Assembly: GCA_041396985.1 (NCBI GenBank)
Contig: JAWKXO010000003.1
Coordinates: 310,001-374,000, forward strand
DNA from: Emcibacteraceae bacterium
GTDB taxonomy: Bacteria > Pseudomonadota > Alphaproteobacteria > Sphingomonadales > Emcibacteraceae
Direction: 5' to 3'
DNA length: 64,000 nt
Shown: positions 15,658-24,693 of the stretch, piece by piece
Position numbering within the stretch: the stretch's first letter is position 1
Layout of the letters: the number at the start of each line of letters is the position of its first letter
Translations under genes and position numbers: made by a program
The notes under the pieces: model-generated
The model's input: the letters and a program-made list of their open reading frames with translations, nothing else
The model's database searches: none
Told to the model about the DNA's origin: nothing

Positions 15658-17085
15658 TCAGACGCGAATAATACGACCCGGATTCATGATGTTTTTAGGA
15701 TCAATTGTTTTTTTGATATCCCGCATGATTTTAAGATCAGTTTCGGGCTTATAATGTTCCAGCTCCCCGACTTTTAAAGTGCCTATCCCATGTTCGGCAC
15801 TGATGCTGCCGCCCAGCTCTGTAACGATATCATGAACCACCCGGTTCAGGTCGGGCCATTTTTTTAAATAGTCCTGTTTATTCATATTCACCGGCTGGGA
15901 TAAGTTGAAGTGAATGTTTCCGTCACCGATATGGCCGAAGGGAACAGGACGCACGCCGGGCAATGCCTGCATTACGGCTTCGACGGCCTGTTTTAAAAAT
16001 TCAGGAATTTTTGAAACGGGCACAGCGATATCATGTTTAATGCTGCCCCCTTCAAATTTCTGGGCTTCAGACATAAATTCACGGAGCTTCCAAAGGTCAT
16101 TTGCCTCATTCATATTTTTGGGGACTACGCCATCAATCACCAGTTCTGCTTCCATCGCTGTTTCAAGTATTCTTTCCATCACTTTTTCAAGATCAAGAAG
16201 ATCAGGATTAAGGGAAGTTGCACACTCCATTAGAATGTACCATGGATAGGATTGATCTAATGGGTCGCGGCATCCGGGCATATGCTTAATGGTCATATCA
16301 AGACCAATACGCGGAAGAATTTCAAAGGCGATCAGGCTATCGCCGCTGATTTCACGCGCTAGATTTAGAAGCTTGATGGCCGCTTCCGGATTTTGAATGG
16401 CAACAAAGGCAGTGTTTTTTTGTTTGTGTGCGGGGAAAAGCTTCAACGTGGCAGCAGTGATAATGCCAAGTGTGCCTTCAGCACCGATAAATAACTGTTT
16501 TAAATCATAGCCAGTATTGTCTTTTCTGAGGCCGGTAAGACCGTTCCAGATGTCGCCATTGGGTAGCACCACTTCAAGACCGAGTACCAGATCACGCATG
16601 ACCCCATAATGAAGCACGTTTATACCACCGGCATTTGATGAAATATTGCCGCCGATCATGGCTGATCCTTCGGAGGCAAGATGCATCGGAAATATCATGT
16701 CCATTGATGTTGCTATATTATGAGCATCGGCAAGGATCATGCCGCTTTCGACAGTCATGGTGTGGTTCAGGTTATCTTTGACCCTCACCCTGTTCATACG
16801 TTTCAGACTTATGATAATTTCATTTCCGCTTGCATCCGGCACGCCGCCACCGACAAGACCGGTATTACCGCTTTGCGGGACCAGTTTAATGTCATGCTCA
16901 TAAGCAAAATGAACCAGCGCGGAAACTTTCTCTGTACTGTCCGGATATAGAACAAGCGGTGATTTTCCGATAAATTTTTCGCGTGGTTCCTTCAGATGGG
17001 GCTCAATTACATCCGGATCAGTGCTGTACCCTTTAGGGCCAGCAATATTTTTCAACTTTTCAAGGTGTAAAATGTCAATTGCCAC
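15658..17085 (-). CDS. FAD-binding 2-hydroxyacid dehydrogenase (GlcD / D2HGDH type)
   Basis: A 475-residue flavoprotein of the glycolate oxidase GlcD / D-2-hydroxyglutarate dehydrogenase group, which oxidises a D-2-hydroxyacid and passes electrons to an electron-transfer partner. The N-terminal PCMH FAD domain (about 38-220) carries PQSGNTGLVGGGVPDASG and EGSAMIGGNISSNAGG; the C-terminal FAD-oxidase domain carries PFGHIGDGNIHFN and SAEHGIGTLKVGEL. The start is a GTG at 17085 that directly follows the TAA of the Sua5 gene with no gap, so translation is coupled. D-lactate, D-2-hydroxyglutarate and glycolate are all possible substrates. Confidence 0.88.
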   Translation of the reverse strand: MAIDILHLEKLKNIAGPKGYSTDPDVIEPHLKEPREKFIGKSPLVLYPDSTEKVSALVHFAYEHDIKLVPQSGNTGLVGGGVPDASGNEIIISLKRMNRVRVKDNLNHTMTVESGMILADAHNIATSMDMIFPMHLASEGSAMIGGNISSNAGGINVLHYGVMRDLVLGLEVVLPNGDIWNGLTGLRKDNTGYDLKQLFIGAEGTLGIITAATLKLFPAHKQKNTAFVAIQNPEAAIKLLNLAREISGDSLIAFEILPRIGLDMTIKHMPGCRDPLDQSYPWYILMECATSLNPDLLDLEKVMERILETAMEAELVIDGVVPKNMNEANDLWKLREFMSEAQKFEGGSIKHDIAVPVSKIPEFLKQAVEAVMQALPGVRPVPFGHIGDGNIHFNLSQPVNMNKQDYLKKWPDLNRVVHDIVTELGGSISAEHGIGTLKVGELEHYKPETDLKIMRDIKKTIDPKNIMNPGRIIRV

Positions 17086-18057
17086 TTAGGCTTCTCCCCT
17101 AGGGGCCGCTGCACGCTCCAGCCTGTCATTAATGGCAAAACCCAGCCCGGTGTTGGGAATGGGGGCGACAGCAATATTTTTTAGGCCAAGATTGTCCAAG
17201 GTTCTCATCATTGAAAATAAATTTTTTGCGGCCTCGACCAGATCACCGGAAGGGCTGAGGTTTAAACTGTTTTCTTCCATTTTATATTTCCCAAAAGCAA
17301 GAAAAGCTTCGCCGGGTGCCGGGTCTGTTACATTCAGCCTCATTTTTGTTTTTGGCGCATAGTGGCTTTTAAGCTGGCCGGGTGCCGTTGGATTGTCCGT
17401 TGGTGAATTTTGTACTTCGATATCTCGTTCCAGGATTTTTTCGATCTGCTCTGCGGTGATGTTGCCGGGACGAAGCAGGGTAATTTCCCCGCCGTCAATC
17501 TGCAATATAGTTGATTCAATGCCTTTATTGCATGGACCACCATCAATGATCAATTTAAGTTCTGGGCCAAATTCACTTTCCACATGATCAGCGGTTGTCG
17601 GGCTGACATTTCCTGATTTATTAGCACTTGGGGCCGCTATCGGGCCATCAAATTGTTCAAGAAGCGCATGGGCAATTTGATTTTCCGGGACCCTTATGGC
17701 AACAGTATCCAGTCCAGCTGTCACCAGATCTGAAAGGCCGCTATTTTCTTTAATTGGCAGAACCATAGTAAACGGGCCCGGCCAGAACGCTTTTGCCAGT
17801 TTTCTTGAATGGACATTCATCATCACATACTGCGTTGCATCAGCAGCGTCAGCCAGATGAACAATAAGCGGATTAAACTGAGGACGCTTTTTGGCTTCAT
17901 ATATTTTTGCCACCGCATCAGTGTTTTTTGCATCGGCGCCTAGCCCATAGACTGTTTCAGTCGGGAAAGAGATAATATCCCCCTGCCGGAGTAAATTGGC
18001 GGCAAGTTCAAACGTTTCCTGTGATGGATTATGGCGTCGGTTCTTGGTCATTGTCAT
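17086..18057 (-). CDS. L-threonylcarbamoyladenylate synthase (Sua5 type)
   Basis: Makes threonylcarbamoyl-AMP from threonine, bicarbonate and ATP, the first step of t6A37 tRNA modification. The 323-residue product has the YrdC domain first, with PTETVYGLGADAKN, KKRPQFNPLIVHL and GPIAAPSANKSGNVSPT, then a linker and a C-terminal Sua5 domain ending near APIPNTGLGFAINDRLERAA; the length separates it from the short TsaC form. The frame is open to 18261, but homology begins at MTMTKNRRHNPSQ, so the ATG at 18057 (or 18051) is chosen. It leads a two-gene run with the GlcD-type oxidase and is divergent from the acyl-CoA ligase. Confidence 0.9.
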   Translation of the reverse strand: MTMTKNRRHNPSQETFELAANLLRQGDIISFPTETVYGLGADAKNTDAVAKIYEAKKRPQFNPLIVHLADAADATQYVMMNVHSRKLAKAFWPGPFTMVLPIKENSGLSDLVTAGLDTVAIRVPENQIAHALLEQFDGPIAAPSANKSGNVSPTTADHVESEFGPELKLIIDGGPCNKGIESTILQIDGGEITLLRPGNITAEQIEKILERDIEVQNSPTDNPTAPGQLKSHYAPKTKMRLNVTDPAPGEAFLAFGKYKMEENSLNLSPSGDLVEAAKNLFSMMRTLDNLGLKNIAVAPIPNTGLGFAINDRLERAAAPRGEA

Positions 18058-18158
18058 ATTATATACTTGATTGAGATTAATTAATACTGTTCTATAATTG
18101 TTGTGGGAGTGCATAACAACCCCGTTTGGGAGATTTATTGAAACGATATGAGGGCATA

Positions 18159-19856
18159 ATGAACGACAGACCATGGATTGACCATTATCCTCCGCATGTA
18201 AAATGGGATCAAAAATTTGAAGGAAGACCGCTTCATGTGATCCTTGATGATACAGCGGCAAAACTACCCGATAATATCGTTATAGATTTTTTGGGGAAAA
18301 CATGGAATTACGGAGAGCTGATCAAAAGCGTTAATGCAGCTTGTAAATCCTTTCAGGAAATGGGGGTTAAGAAAGGTATTAAAGTTGGACTTTTCCTGCC
18401 AAACTGCCCCCAATTTGTCGTTGCTTTCTTTGCCATTTCAAAAGCAGGTGGTACGGTTGTTAATTTTAGCCCGCTTTATTCGGAAAAAGAATTATTGCAT
18501 CAGGTTGAGGATTCTGAAACGGATATTATGGTAACGCTTGATCTTGATGCGCTTTATAGCAAAATGCGCCGGGTCGTTGAACAAAGCCGTCTTAAAAAGC
18601 TTGTTGTTGCCAAGTTTTCCGAAGTCCTGCCCTTTCCAAAAAATATTTTGTTTAAAATATTTAAAAACAGCGCCATCGCCCGTGTTGCCAGAGATGACAT
18701 CAATATTGACTATAATTCACTTTTTGAAAATGACGGGAACTTTCAACCGGTTGAGATAAATCCGGATGAGGATATTGCTGTCCTTCAATATACCGGTGGG
18801 ACCACAGGTATTCCCAAAGGGGCAATGCTTAGTCATTCCAATCTTTATATCAACATGAAGCAGCTGGAAGTCTGGCCACCAAATCTGGAATTTGGCAAAG
18901 AAAATATGGTCGCGTTCCTGCCGTTTTTTCATATATTTGCCCTGACCGTGGTTCTGAATATGGGGCTTAAAATAGGGGCAAGACTGGTTATGGTGCCAAA
19001 ATTTGAACTGGAAGAAGCTGTACAACTGATGATCCGGGAAAATATCACCATGTTTGCCGGTGTGCCGACCATGTTTACGGCTCTCGCCAGCCATAAGGAT
19101 GCCGATAAAATCGGTATTGGCAAAATCAAGATGGCAATGTCTGGCGGTGCGCCCCTTCCTGTTGATTTAAGGGCACAATATCGGAACCGTTTTAACCTTG
19201 ATATCACGGAAGGATATGGTCTGACCGAAGCTTCGCCGGTAACACACGCCAGCCCGATGGGCGAAATAGGCAGCCGGGCAGGGTCCATCGGCTTACCGCT
19301 CCCTGCAACCGAAGTATTTATTTTGGATAGAGAAGATCATAGCAAAAAAATGCCGATTGGAGAAAGTGGGGAAATCTGTATCCGGGGTCCGCAGGTGATG
19401 AAAGGATACTGGAAAAAACCGGACGCGACGGATCAGGTGATGATCGGCGATATATTAAAAACCGGTGATGTTGGCTATATGGATGCGGAAGGATACACAT
19501 TCATCATGGACCGCGATAAGGATCTTATTCTGGTCGGTGGGTTTAATGTTTTTCCCAGAACGATTGAGGAAGCCATTAACCAAAATCCTTCTGTGGAAGA
19601 AGTTACGGTTATCGGCATACCGGATGATTATCTGGGTGAAACACCAAAGGCTTTCGTAAGGCTTAAAAAAGGGGCGGCGCCCATAACCGAAGACGAACTG
19701 ATGGCTTTCATCAAACCGTTAATTGGCAAGCATGAACGGCCCTCACAAATTGAATTTCGTGATGAACTGCCGAAAACCATGGTCGGAAAGCTTTCCAAAA
19801 AAGAGCTAGTTGCAGAAGAAAAAGCAAAATATGAAGCCGCAAAAGCAGCCAAATGA
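18159..19856 (+). CDS. Long-chain fatty-acid-CoA ligase (AMP-forming)
   Basis: Activates a carboxylic acid, probably a fatty acid, to its CoA thioester through an acyl-adenylate. The 565-residue product carries the AMP-binding P-loop YTGGTTGIPKGAMLSHSN, the GYGLTEASPV stretch, the hinge region GDVGYMDAEGYTFIMDRDKDLI and the C-terminal catalytic lysine region PKTMVGKLSKKEL. A TTG at 18126 is in frame, but ATG 18159 has GAGGG just upstream and fits the family N-terminus. Its last four bases overlap the HDAC-family gene (ATGA). It is FadD-like; chain-length preference is not readable. Confidence 0.9.
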   Translation: MNDRPWIDHYPPHVKWDQKFEGRPLHVILDDTAAKLPDNIVIDFLGKTWNYGELIKSVNAACKSFQEMGVKKGIKVGLFLPNCPQFVVAFFAISKAGGTVVNFSPLYSEKELLHQVEDSETDIMVTLDLDALYSKMRRVVEQSRLKKLVVAKFSEVLPFPKNILFKIFKNSAIARVARDDINIDYNSLFENDGNFQPVEINPDEDIAVLQYTGGTTGIPKGAMLSHSNLYINMKQLEVWPPNLEFGKENMVAFLPFFHIFALTVVLNMGLKIGARLVMVPKFELEEAVQLMIRENITMFAGVPTMFTALASHKDADKIGIGKIKMAMSGGAPLPVDLRAQYRNRFNLDITEGYGLTEASPVTHASPMGEIGSRAGSIGLPLPATEVFILDREDHSKKMPIGESGEICIRGPQVMKGYWKKPDATDQVMIGDILKTGDVGYMDAEGYTFIMDRDKDLILVGGFNVFPRTIEEAINQNPSVEEVTVIGIPDDYLGETPKAFVRLKKGAAPITEDELMAFIKPLIGKHERPSQIEFRDELPKTMVGKLSKKELVAEEKAKYEAAKAAK

Positions 19857-20779
19857 CCACTGCCCTTATTACCCATAGAGATTGCTTAAATCATATCTCT
19901 CCGGCCGGTCATCCGGAATGTGTTGAAAGATTAAGTGTTATTCTGGCCGCTTTGGATGACCCCAAATTTCAGAAACTTGACAGGGTTGAAGCTGTTCCTG
20001 CTTCAATTGAACAACTGAAACTGGTTCATACGGATGATCAGATTGAGGCCGTTCTCAATAAAATGCCGCTCAATGGTCATGCCATGCTTGACGAAGATAC
20101 ATATTTGTCACCAGGATCAGAGCTGGCGGCACTGCTTGCTGCCGGGGCTGTATGTCAGGCGATTGATCGGGTCATGGCGGGGAAAAATAAAAATGCTTTT
20201 TGCGCCATAAGGCCACCAGGTCATCATGCAGAACCAGACAGATCGATGGGGTTTTGCCTGTTTAATTCAGTCGCAATTGCCGCCCTTCACGCTAGAACAA
20301 AATATTTCTGTCACCGTGTTGCTATTATAGATTTTGATGTTCATCACGGAAACGGCACCCAGACTGTGGCGGAAAACACACGCGGGCTATTTTATGCATC
20401 GACCCATCAATCCCCCTTATATCCTGGAACAGGCCATATTCATGATCAGGGTGTCGGCGTGATAATCAATGCGCCGCTTGCAGCAGGCAGCGGCAGTAAT
20501 GCCTTTCGAAAATCAGTGGAAAGCCGTATATTGCCAGCTTTAAGAAAGTTCAAGCCGGATTTAATTCTTATTTCGGCGGGGTTTGATGCACATACCCTTG
20601 ACCCGCTCGCTGATCTTAATCTGGACACAGATGATTATTATTATGTGACGCGGAAATTGATGGAAGTTGCGGATGAGTTTTCAAAAGGCCGTGTTGTGTC
20701 AGCCCTGGAAGGGGGTTATAATCTTTCAGTTATCGGCGAATGTGCAAAAGCACATGTTTTAGCATTGATGGAAGAGTGA
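19853..20779 (+). CDS. HDAC/AcuC family deacetylase
   Basis: A 308-residue Zn-dependent deacetylase of the histone deacetylase superfamily. Catalytic landmarks are RPPGHHAEPDRSMGFC with the paired histidines, IIDFDVHHGNGTQ with zinc-binding Asp and His, and LISAGFDAHTLDPLADL with the second zinc aspartate. Known bacterial members deacetylate acetyl-CoA synthetase (AcuC) or acetylpolyamines. Here the ATG overlaps the acyl-CoA ligase stop by four bases, so the two proteins are made together; removal of an acyl group from a lysine of that ligase is an attractive but unproven role. xseB follows 44 bp later. Confidence 0.9.
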   Translation: MTTALITHRDCLNHISPAGHPECVERLSVILAALDDPKFQKLDRVEAVPASIEQLKLVHTDDQIEAVLNKMPLNGHAMLDEDTYLSPGSELAALLAAGAVCQAIDRVMAGKNKNAFCAIRPPGHHAEPDRSMGFCLFNSVAIAALHARTKYFCHRVAIIDFDVHHGNGTQTVAENTRGLFYASTHQSPLYPGTGHIHDQGVGVIINAPLAAGSGSNAFRKSVESRILPALRKFKPDLILISAGFDAHTLDPLADLNLDTDDYYYVTRKLMEVADEFSKGRVVSALEGGYNLSVIGECAKAHVLALMEE

Positions 20780-20823
20780 TGTTTCCGCTATAACAGGGCG
20801 GTAAAGTAAATCGGGAGCAAGAA

Positions 20824-21093
20824 GTGGTTAAGGAAACAAAGTCAGCCGTAGAAATACCGGATGATATTAAAAATATGAAATTTGAAGAGGCCCTGTCTGC
20901 GCTTGAAGATATTGTCAGAAGTCTTGAAAGTGGTGAAGTATCACTGGAACAATCCATAGAAATCTATACGCGAGGAACCCAGCTTAAGGCCCACTGTGAA
21001 GACAAGCTGAAGGATGCAACAGCCCGCATAGAAAAAATAACTAAGTCGAGCGATGGTACTTTAACAAGTACGCCTCTGGACGGCGGAAGCTAG
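20824..21093 (+). CDS. xseB: Exodeoxyribonuclease VII small subunit
   Basis: An 89-residue helical subunit that joins the XseA catalytic subunit to degrade single-stranded DNA. The family core MKFEEALSALEDIVRSLESGEVSLEQSIEIYTRG is complete at about residues 19-52. The start is GTG at 20824, preceded by a GGGAGCAAG ribosome-binding region. It heads xseB-ispA-dxs-tlyA-methyltransferase, a common alphaproteobacterial order; ispA begins three bases after its stop. XseA is not in the window. Confidence 0.93.
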   Translation: MVKETKSAVEIPDDIKNMKFEEALSALEDIVRSLESGEVSLEQSIEIYTRGTQLKAHCEDKLKDATARIEKITKSSDGTLTSTPLDGGS

Positions 21094-21096
21094 CCT

Positions 21097-21999
21097 ATGT
21101 CATCATTGTCAATTGATTTGGCAACAAATTCATTAAATGAATTTGCCGGATCGTTCGATCATTATCTAATTTCTGTTCTTCCCAAAACGGTGGGGATGGA
21201 ACATTATGTTGTCGAAGCCATGCGCTATGCGCTTCTTGCCGGGGGGAAACGATTAAGGCCGTTTTTGGTGATGAAGTCATCTTCACTTTATTCAGTCAAT
21301 CCTGATCATGCGCTACGTGTCGCTGTGGCAGTGGAATGTGTTCATACATATTCTCTAATACATGACGATCTTCCGGCAATGGATGATGATGATATGCGCC
21401 GTGGCCAGCCCTCAGTCCATAAAAAATTTGATGAAGCAACAGCCATTCTGGCGGGTGATGCCCTTTTAACTTTAGCGTTTGAAATTCTGGCTGACAGTAA
21501 AACGCACCCGGATGCTGCTGTTCGCTGTGAGCTGATTGGCTTGTTATCCAAGGCAATAGGTGCTATGGGCATGGTCGGAGGGCAGATGATTGACCTTAAA
21601 GCGGAAAACCAGCCCCTGACGGATGAAGAAATAATCCGCATGCAACAGATGAAAACTGGTGCGCTGATCGTTTTTTCCTGTGAAGCGGGAGCAATATTGG
21701 CTAAGGTAGCGGATGAAGGGCGTCATAATCTGGCCAACTATGGACGCGATATTGGTCTTGCGTTTCAGATTGTTGACGATTTGCTTGATATTGAGGGCAG
21801 TTCGGAAGATATTGGAAAGACAGCCGGCAAAGATTTGGAAGCGGGCAAGGCGACTTTGGTTTCGCTTATGGGAGCCAAGCGTGCAAGAGGGATGGCAGAT
21901 GAGCTGATTGATCAGGCTGTCAAAAGCCTGGATAAATTTGATGAAAGAGCTGATATCTTAAGGTCGTTGGCTGGTTTTGTGCGTCACAGGGCTCATTAA
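21097..21999 (+). CDS. ispA: (2E,6E)-farnesyl diphosphate synthase
   Basis: A 300-residue cytoplasmic prenyltransferase that condenses IPP with DMAPP and then GPP to farnesyl diphosphate. The first aspartate-rich motif is DDLPAMDDDD at about 90-99, followed by RRG; the second is DDLLD near 227. GGKRLRPFLV (49-58) is the IPP-binding stretch. Length is normal. It lies three bases behind xseB and 23 bases before dxs, so it shares an operon with the entry enzyme of the MEP pathway. Confidence 0.95.
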   Translation: MSSLSIDLATNSLNEFAGSFDHYLISVLPKTVGMEHYVVEAMRYALLAGGKRLRPFLVMKSSSLYSVNPDHALRVAVAVECVHTYSLIHDDLPAMDDDDMRRGQPSVHKKFDEATAILAGDALLTLAFEILADSKTHPDAAVRCELIGLLSKAIGAMGMVGGQMIDLKAENQPLTDEEIIRMQQMKTGALIVFSCEAGAILAKVADEGRHNLANYGRDIGLAFQIVDDLLDIEGSSEDIGKTAGKDLEAGKATLVSLMGAKRARGMADELIDQAVKSLDKFDERADILRSLAGFVRHRAH

Positions 22000-22022
22000 G
22001 AATAGGGTGAAGAGTAATAAAA

Positions 22023-23945
22023 ATGAATGAAAAACCGGAAACACCTTTACTGGATCAAATAAAATATCCAGCTGATGTAAGAAAGCTTCCACCGGAAAAG
22101 CTGCAGGATCTGGCTGATGAGCTACGTGCCGATATGATTTATAATGTCTCGCGCACAGGCGGACATCTTGGTGCCGGGCTTGGTGTCGTTGAACTGACGA
22201 CAGCCATTCATTATGTATTCAATACACCAAAAGATAAGCTGATATGGGATGTGGGACATCAGTGTTACCCCCATAAAATACTGACCGGGCGCCGTGATAA
22301 AATGTATACCATTCGAAAAGGTGGCGGTCTTGCCGGTTTTACAAAAAGAAAAGAAAGTGAATATGACCCCTTTGGCGCAGGACACAGTTCCACGTCAATT
22401 TCGGCCGGACTTGGCATGGCGGTGGCCCGGGATCTGGAAGGTGGAGCTGAAAATGTTATCGCCGTGATCGGTGACGGGGCTATGAGTGCCGGAATGGCTT
22501 ATGAGGCAATGAATAATGCAGGGGCATTAAATAGTCGTCTGATTGTTATTCTGAATGACAATGATATGTCAATTGCTCCTCCAGTGGGGGCAATGAGCGC
22601 CTATCTTGCGAGGCTGTTATCGTCAAGTTCTTATCTTAACCTTCGGGATTTTGCCAAAAATATTGTCCGCAAATTTCCCCGCACGATCAGCACCACAGCA
22701 AGAAAGGCTGAGGAATATGCCCGGGGTATGGCAACGGGAGGGACGCTTTTCGAGGAACTTGGTTTTTATTATGTCGGACCCGTTGACGGTCATAATATGG
22801 AACATTTGCTTCCGGTGCTCGAAAATGTGCGTGATGCGACGGGTGGTCCGATCCTTGTTCATGTTGTCACGCAAAAGGGCAAGGGCTATTCATTCGCTGA
22901 AAATGCAGCAGATAAATATCACGGCGTTTCGACATTTGATGTAGATACCGGCGCTCAGAAAAAGTCAAAAGCCAATGCCCCAAGTTATACCAGTGTTTTC
23001 GCAAAAGCGTTGATTAATGAAGCGAGAAAAGACGATAAAATTGTTGCGATAAATGCGGCAATGCCATCGGGTACTGGTCTTGACAAATTTGCCGATGAAT
23101 TTCCCGACCGTTGCTTTGATGTTGGTATTGCAGAACAGCATGCCGTTACCTTTGCTGCCGGTCTTGCCTGTGAAGGCTATAAACCGTTTGCCGCCATTTA
23201 TTCAACATTCCTGCAGCGGGCCTATGATCAGGTTGTGCATGATGTGGCTGTTCAAAACCTGCCCGTTCGTTTTGCCATTGACCGTGCGGGTCTTGTCGGG
23301 GCGGATGGCCCGACCCATGCCGGTTCGTTCGATGTAACATACTTAACGACCCTGCCGAATATGGTGGTGATGGCTGCTGCCGATGAAGCGGAACTGACCC
23401 ATATGATCGCTACAGCCGCGGCTCATGATAGCGGACCTTCAGCTGTGCGCTATCCAAGGGGAGAAGGCACCGGGGTTGAGCTACCGCAAGAAGGAAAAAT
23501 ACTTGAAATTGGCAAGGGCCGAATAGTCCGCGAAGGAAAGCAAATCGCCATTCTGTCCCTTGGCACCCGCCTTGAACATGCCCTGATTGCCGCGGATGAG
23601 CTTGCCGCCAAAGGGCTTTCCTGTACGGTCGCCGATGCCCGGTTTGCCAAGCCACTTGATCTTGAAATGATCCGTAAACTGGCGCTGGACCATGATGTTT
23701 TACTGACCATTGAGGAAGGCTCTATTGGCGGTTTTGGCAGCCATGTCCTTGAATATCTTTCAAATGAAGGGCTGATGGAACAGGGACTTAAAGTGCGAAC
23801 ATTAAAACTTCCTGATGAGTTTATTGATCAGGACAGCCCGGATGAAATGTATAAAAAAGCGGGCCTTACGGCCGCAGACCTTGTCAGAACCGCACTTCAG
23901 GCATTGGGGCATAACGACGTAAATTCTTCTCAGGTCAATGGCTAA
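22023..23945 (+). CDS. dxs: 1-deoxy-D-xylulose-5-phosphate synthase
   Basis: Thiamine-diphosphate enzyme that joins pyruvate and glyceraldehyde-3-phosphate, the first step of the MEP isoprenoid pathway. The 640-residue product has the histidine region RTGGHLGAGLG, DVGHQCYPHKILTGRR, the TPP-binding GDGAMSAGMAYEAMNNAG, and in the transketolase-like second half DVGIAEQHAVTFAAGLA and DRAGLVGADGPTHAG. Length is normal. Its last eight bases overlap tlyA. Pairing with ispA puts substrate supply and use in one transcript. Confidence 0.97.
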   Translation: MNEKPETPLLDQIKYPADVRKLPPEKLQDLADELRADMIYNVSRTGGHLGAGLGVVELTTAIHYVFNTPKDKLIWDVGHQCYPHKILTGRRDKMYTIRKGGGLAGFTKRKESEYDPFGAGHSSTSISAGLGMAVARDLEGGAENVIAVIGDGAMSAGMAYEAMNNAGALNSRLIVILNDNDMSIAPPVGAMSAYLARLLSSSSYLNLRDFAKNIVRKFPRTISTTARKAEEYARGMATGGTLFEELGFYYVGPVDGHNMEHLLPVLENVRDATGGPILVHVVTQKGKGYSFAENAADKYHGVSTFDVDTGAQKKSKANAPSYTSVFAKALINEARKDDKIVAINAAMPSGTGLDKFADEFPDRCFDVGIAEQHAVTFAAGLACEGYKPFAAIYSTFLQRAYDQVVHDVAVQNLPVRFAIDRAGLVGADGPTHAGSFDVTYLTTLPNMVVMAAADEAELTHMIATAAAHDSGPSAVRYPRGEGTGVELPQEGKILEIGKGRIVREGKQIAILSLGTRLEHALIAADELAAKGLSCTVADARFAKPLDLEMIRKLALDHDVLLTIEEGSIGGFGSHVLEYLSNEGLMEQGLKVRTLKLPDEFIDQDSPDEMYKKAGLTAADLVRTALQALGHNDVNSSQVNG

Positions 23946-24693
23946 AAAGCGCGCAGATCAGATGCTTGTGGATCGCGGTCTTGCAGAAAGCCGCGCAAGG
24001 GCACAGGCTTATATCATGGCGGGAAATGTTTATGCCGGTGAGCAGAAAATATCCAAACCTGGCCAACAGTTAAGCGAAGAAATTTCATTGGAAGTGCGCG
24101 GCAAGGAGCATCCCTGGGTCAGTCGCGGCGGACTTAAACTGGTTAAAGGGCTGGAAGAGTTTAACATAGACGTGACGGGTATGACCGTTCTGGATGTTGG
24201 GGCATCCACTGGCGGTTTTACCGATGTCTGCCTGACAAACGGTGCTGCTAAGGTCTATGCTGTTGATGTTGGGCATGGCCAACTTGCCTGGAAAATCAGA
24301 AATGACAATAAAGTTGTCGTTTTTGAAAAAACCAATGCACGCTACCTCACCGAGAACGAAATACCAGATAAAATCAATTTAATTGTTTGCGACGCAAGTT
24401 TTATTGGCCTTCAGACTGTTTTACCGGCCCCTATGAAGCTGGCGGCCGATGGCTGTATTTTAATTGCCCTGATCAAACCGCAGTTCGAAGTCGGCAAAGG
24501 TAATGTCGGTAAAGGTGGCGTTGTGCGTGAGCCTGAACTTCATCAGGAGGTCTGCGAAAAAATCAAAAGCTGGATTGAAGATGAAATGGACGGGTGGAGC
24601 GTTATCGGCCTGACGCAAAGTCCAATTAAAGGACCGGAAGGCAATATAGAATTTCTGATCGGGGCGCGATATGACGCAAAAAATAACCATTGA
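23938..24693 (+). CDS. tlyA: TlyA family rRNA (cytidine-2'-O)-methyltransferase
   Basis: A 251-residue RNA methyltransferase/hemolysin family protein; in other bacteria TlyA adds 2'-O-methyl groups to rRNA cytidines. Residues 1-60 form an S4-type RNA-binding domain (RADQMLVDRGLAESRARAQAYIMAGNVYAG); the FtsJ-like methyltransferase domain follows with SAM motif VLDVGASTGGFTDVCL and catalytic-type DASFIGL and LIKPQFE. It overlaps dxs by eight bases and the next methyltransferase gene by 23 bases. The older 'hemolysin' name has little functional support. Confidence 0.92.
   Translation: MAKKRADQMLVDRGLAESRARAQAYIMAGNVYAGEQKISKPGQQLSEEISLEVRGKEHPWVSRGGLKLVKGLEEFNIDVTGMTVLDVGASTGGFTDVCLTNGAAKVYAVDVGHGQLAWKIRNDNKVVVFEKTNARYLTENEIPDKINLIVCDASFIGLQTVLPAPMKLAADGCILIALIKPQFEVGKGNVGKGGVVREPELHQEVCEKIKSWIEDEMDGWSVIGLTQSPIKGPEGNIEFLIGARYDAKNNH

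Noticed and set aside
18058..18261. N-terminal extension of the Sua5 frame
   Set aside because: It overlaps the divergent acyl-CoA ligase start and has no homology; the family begins near 18057.
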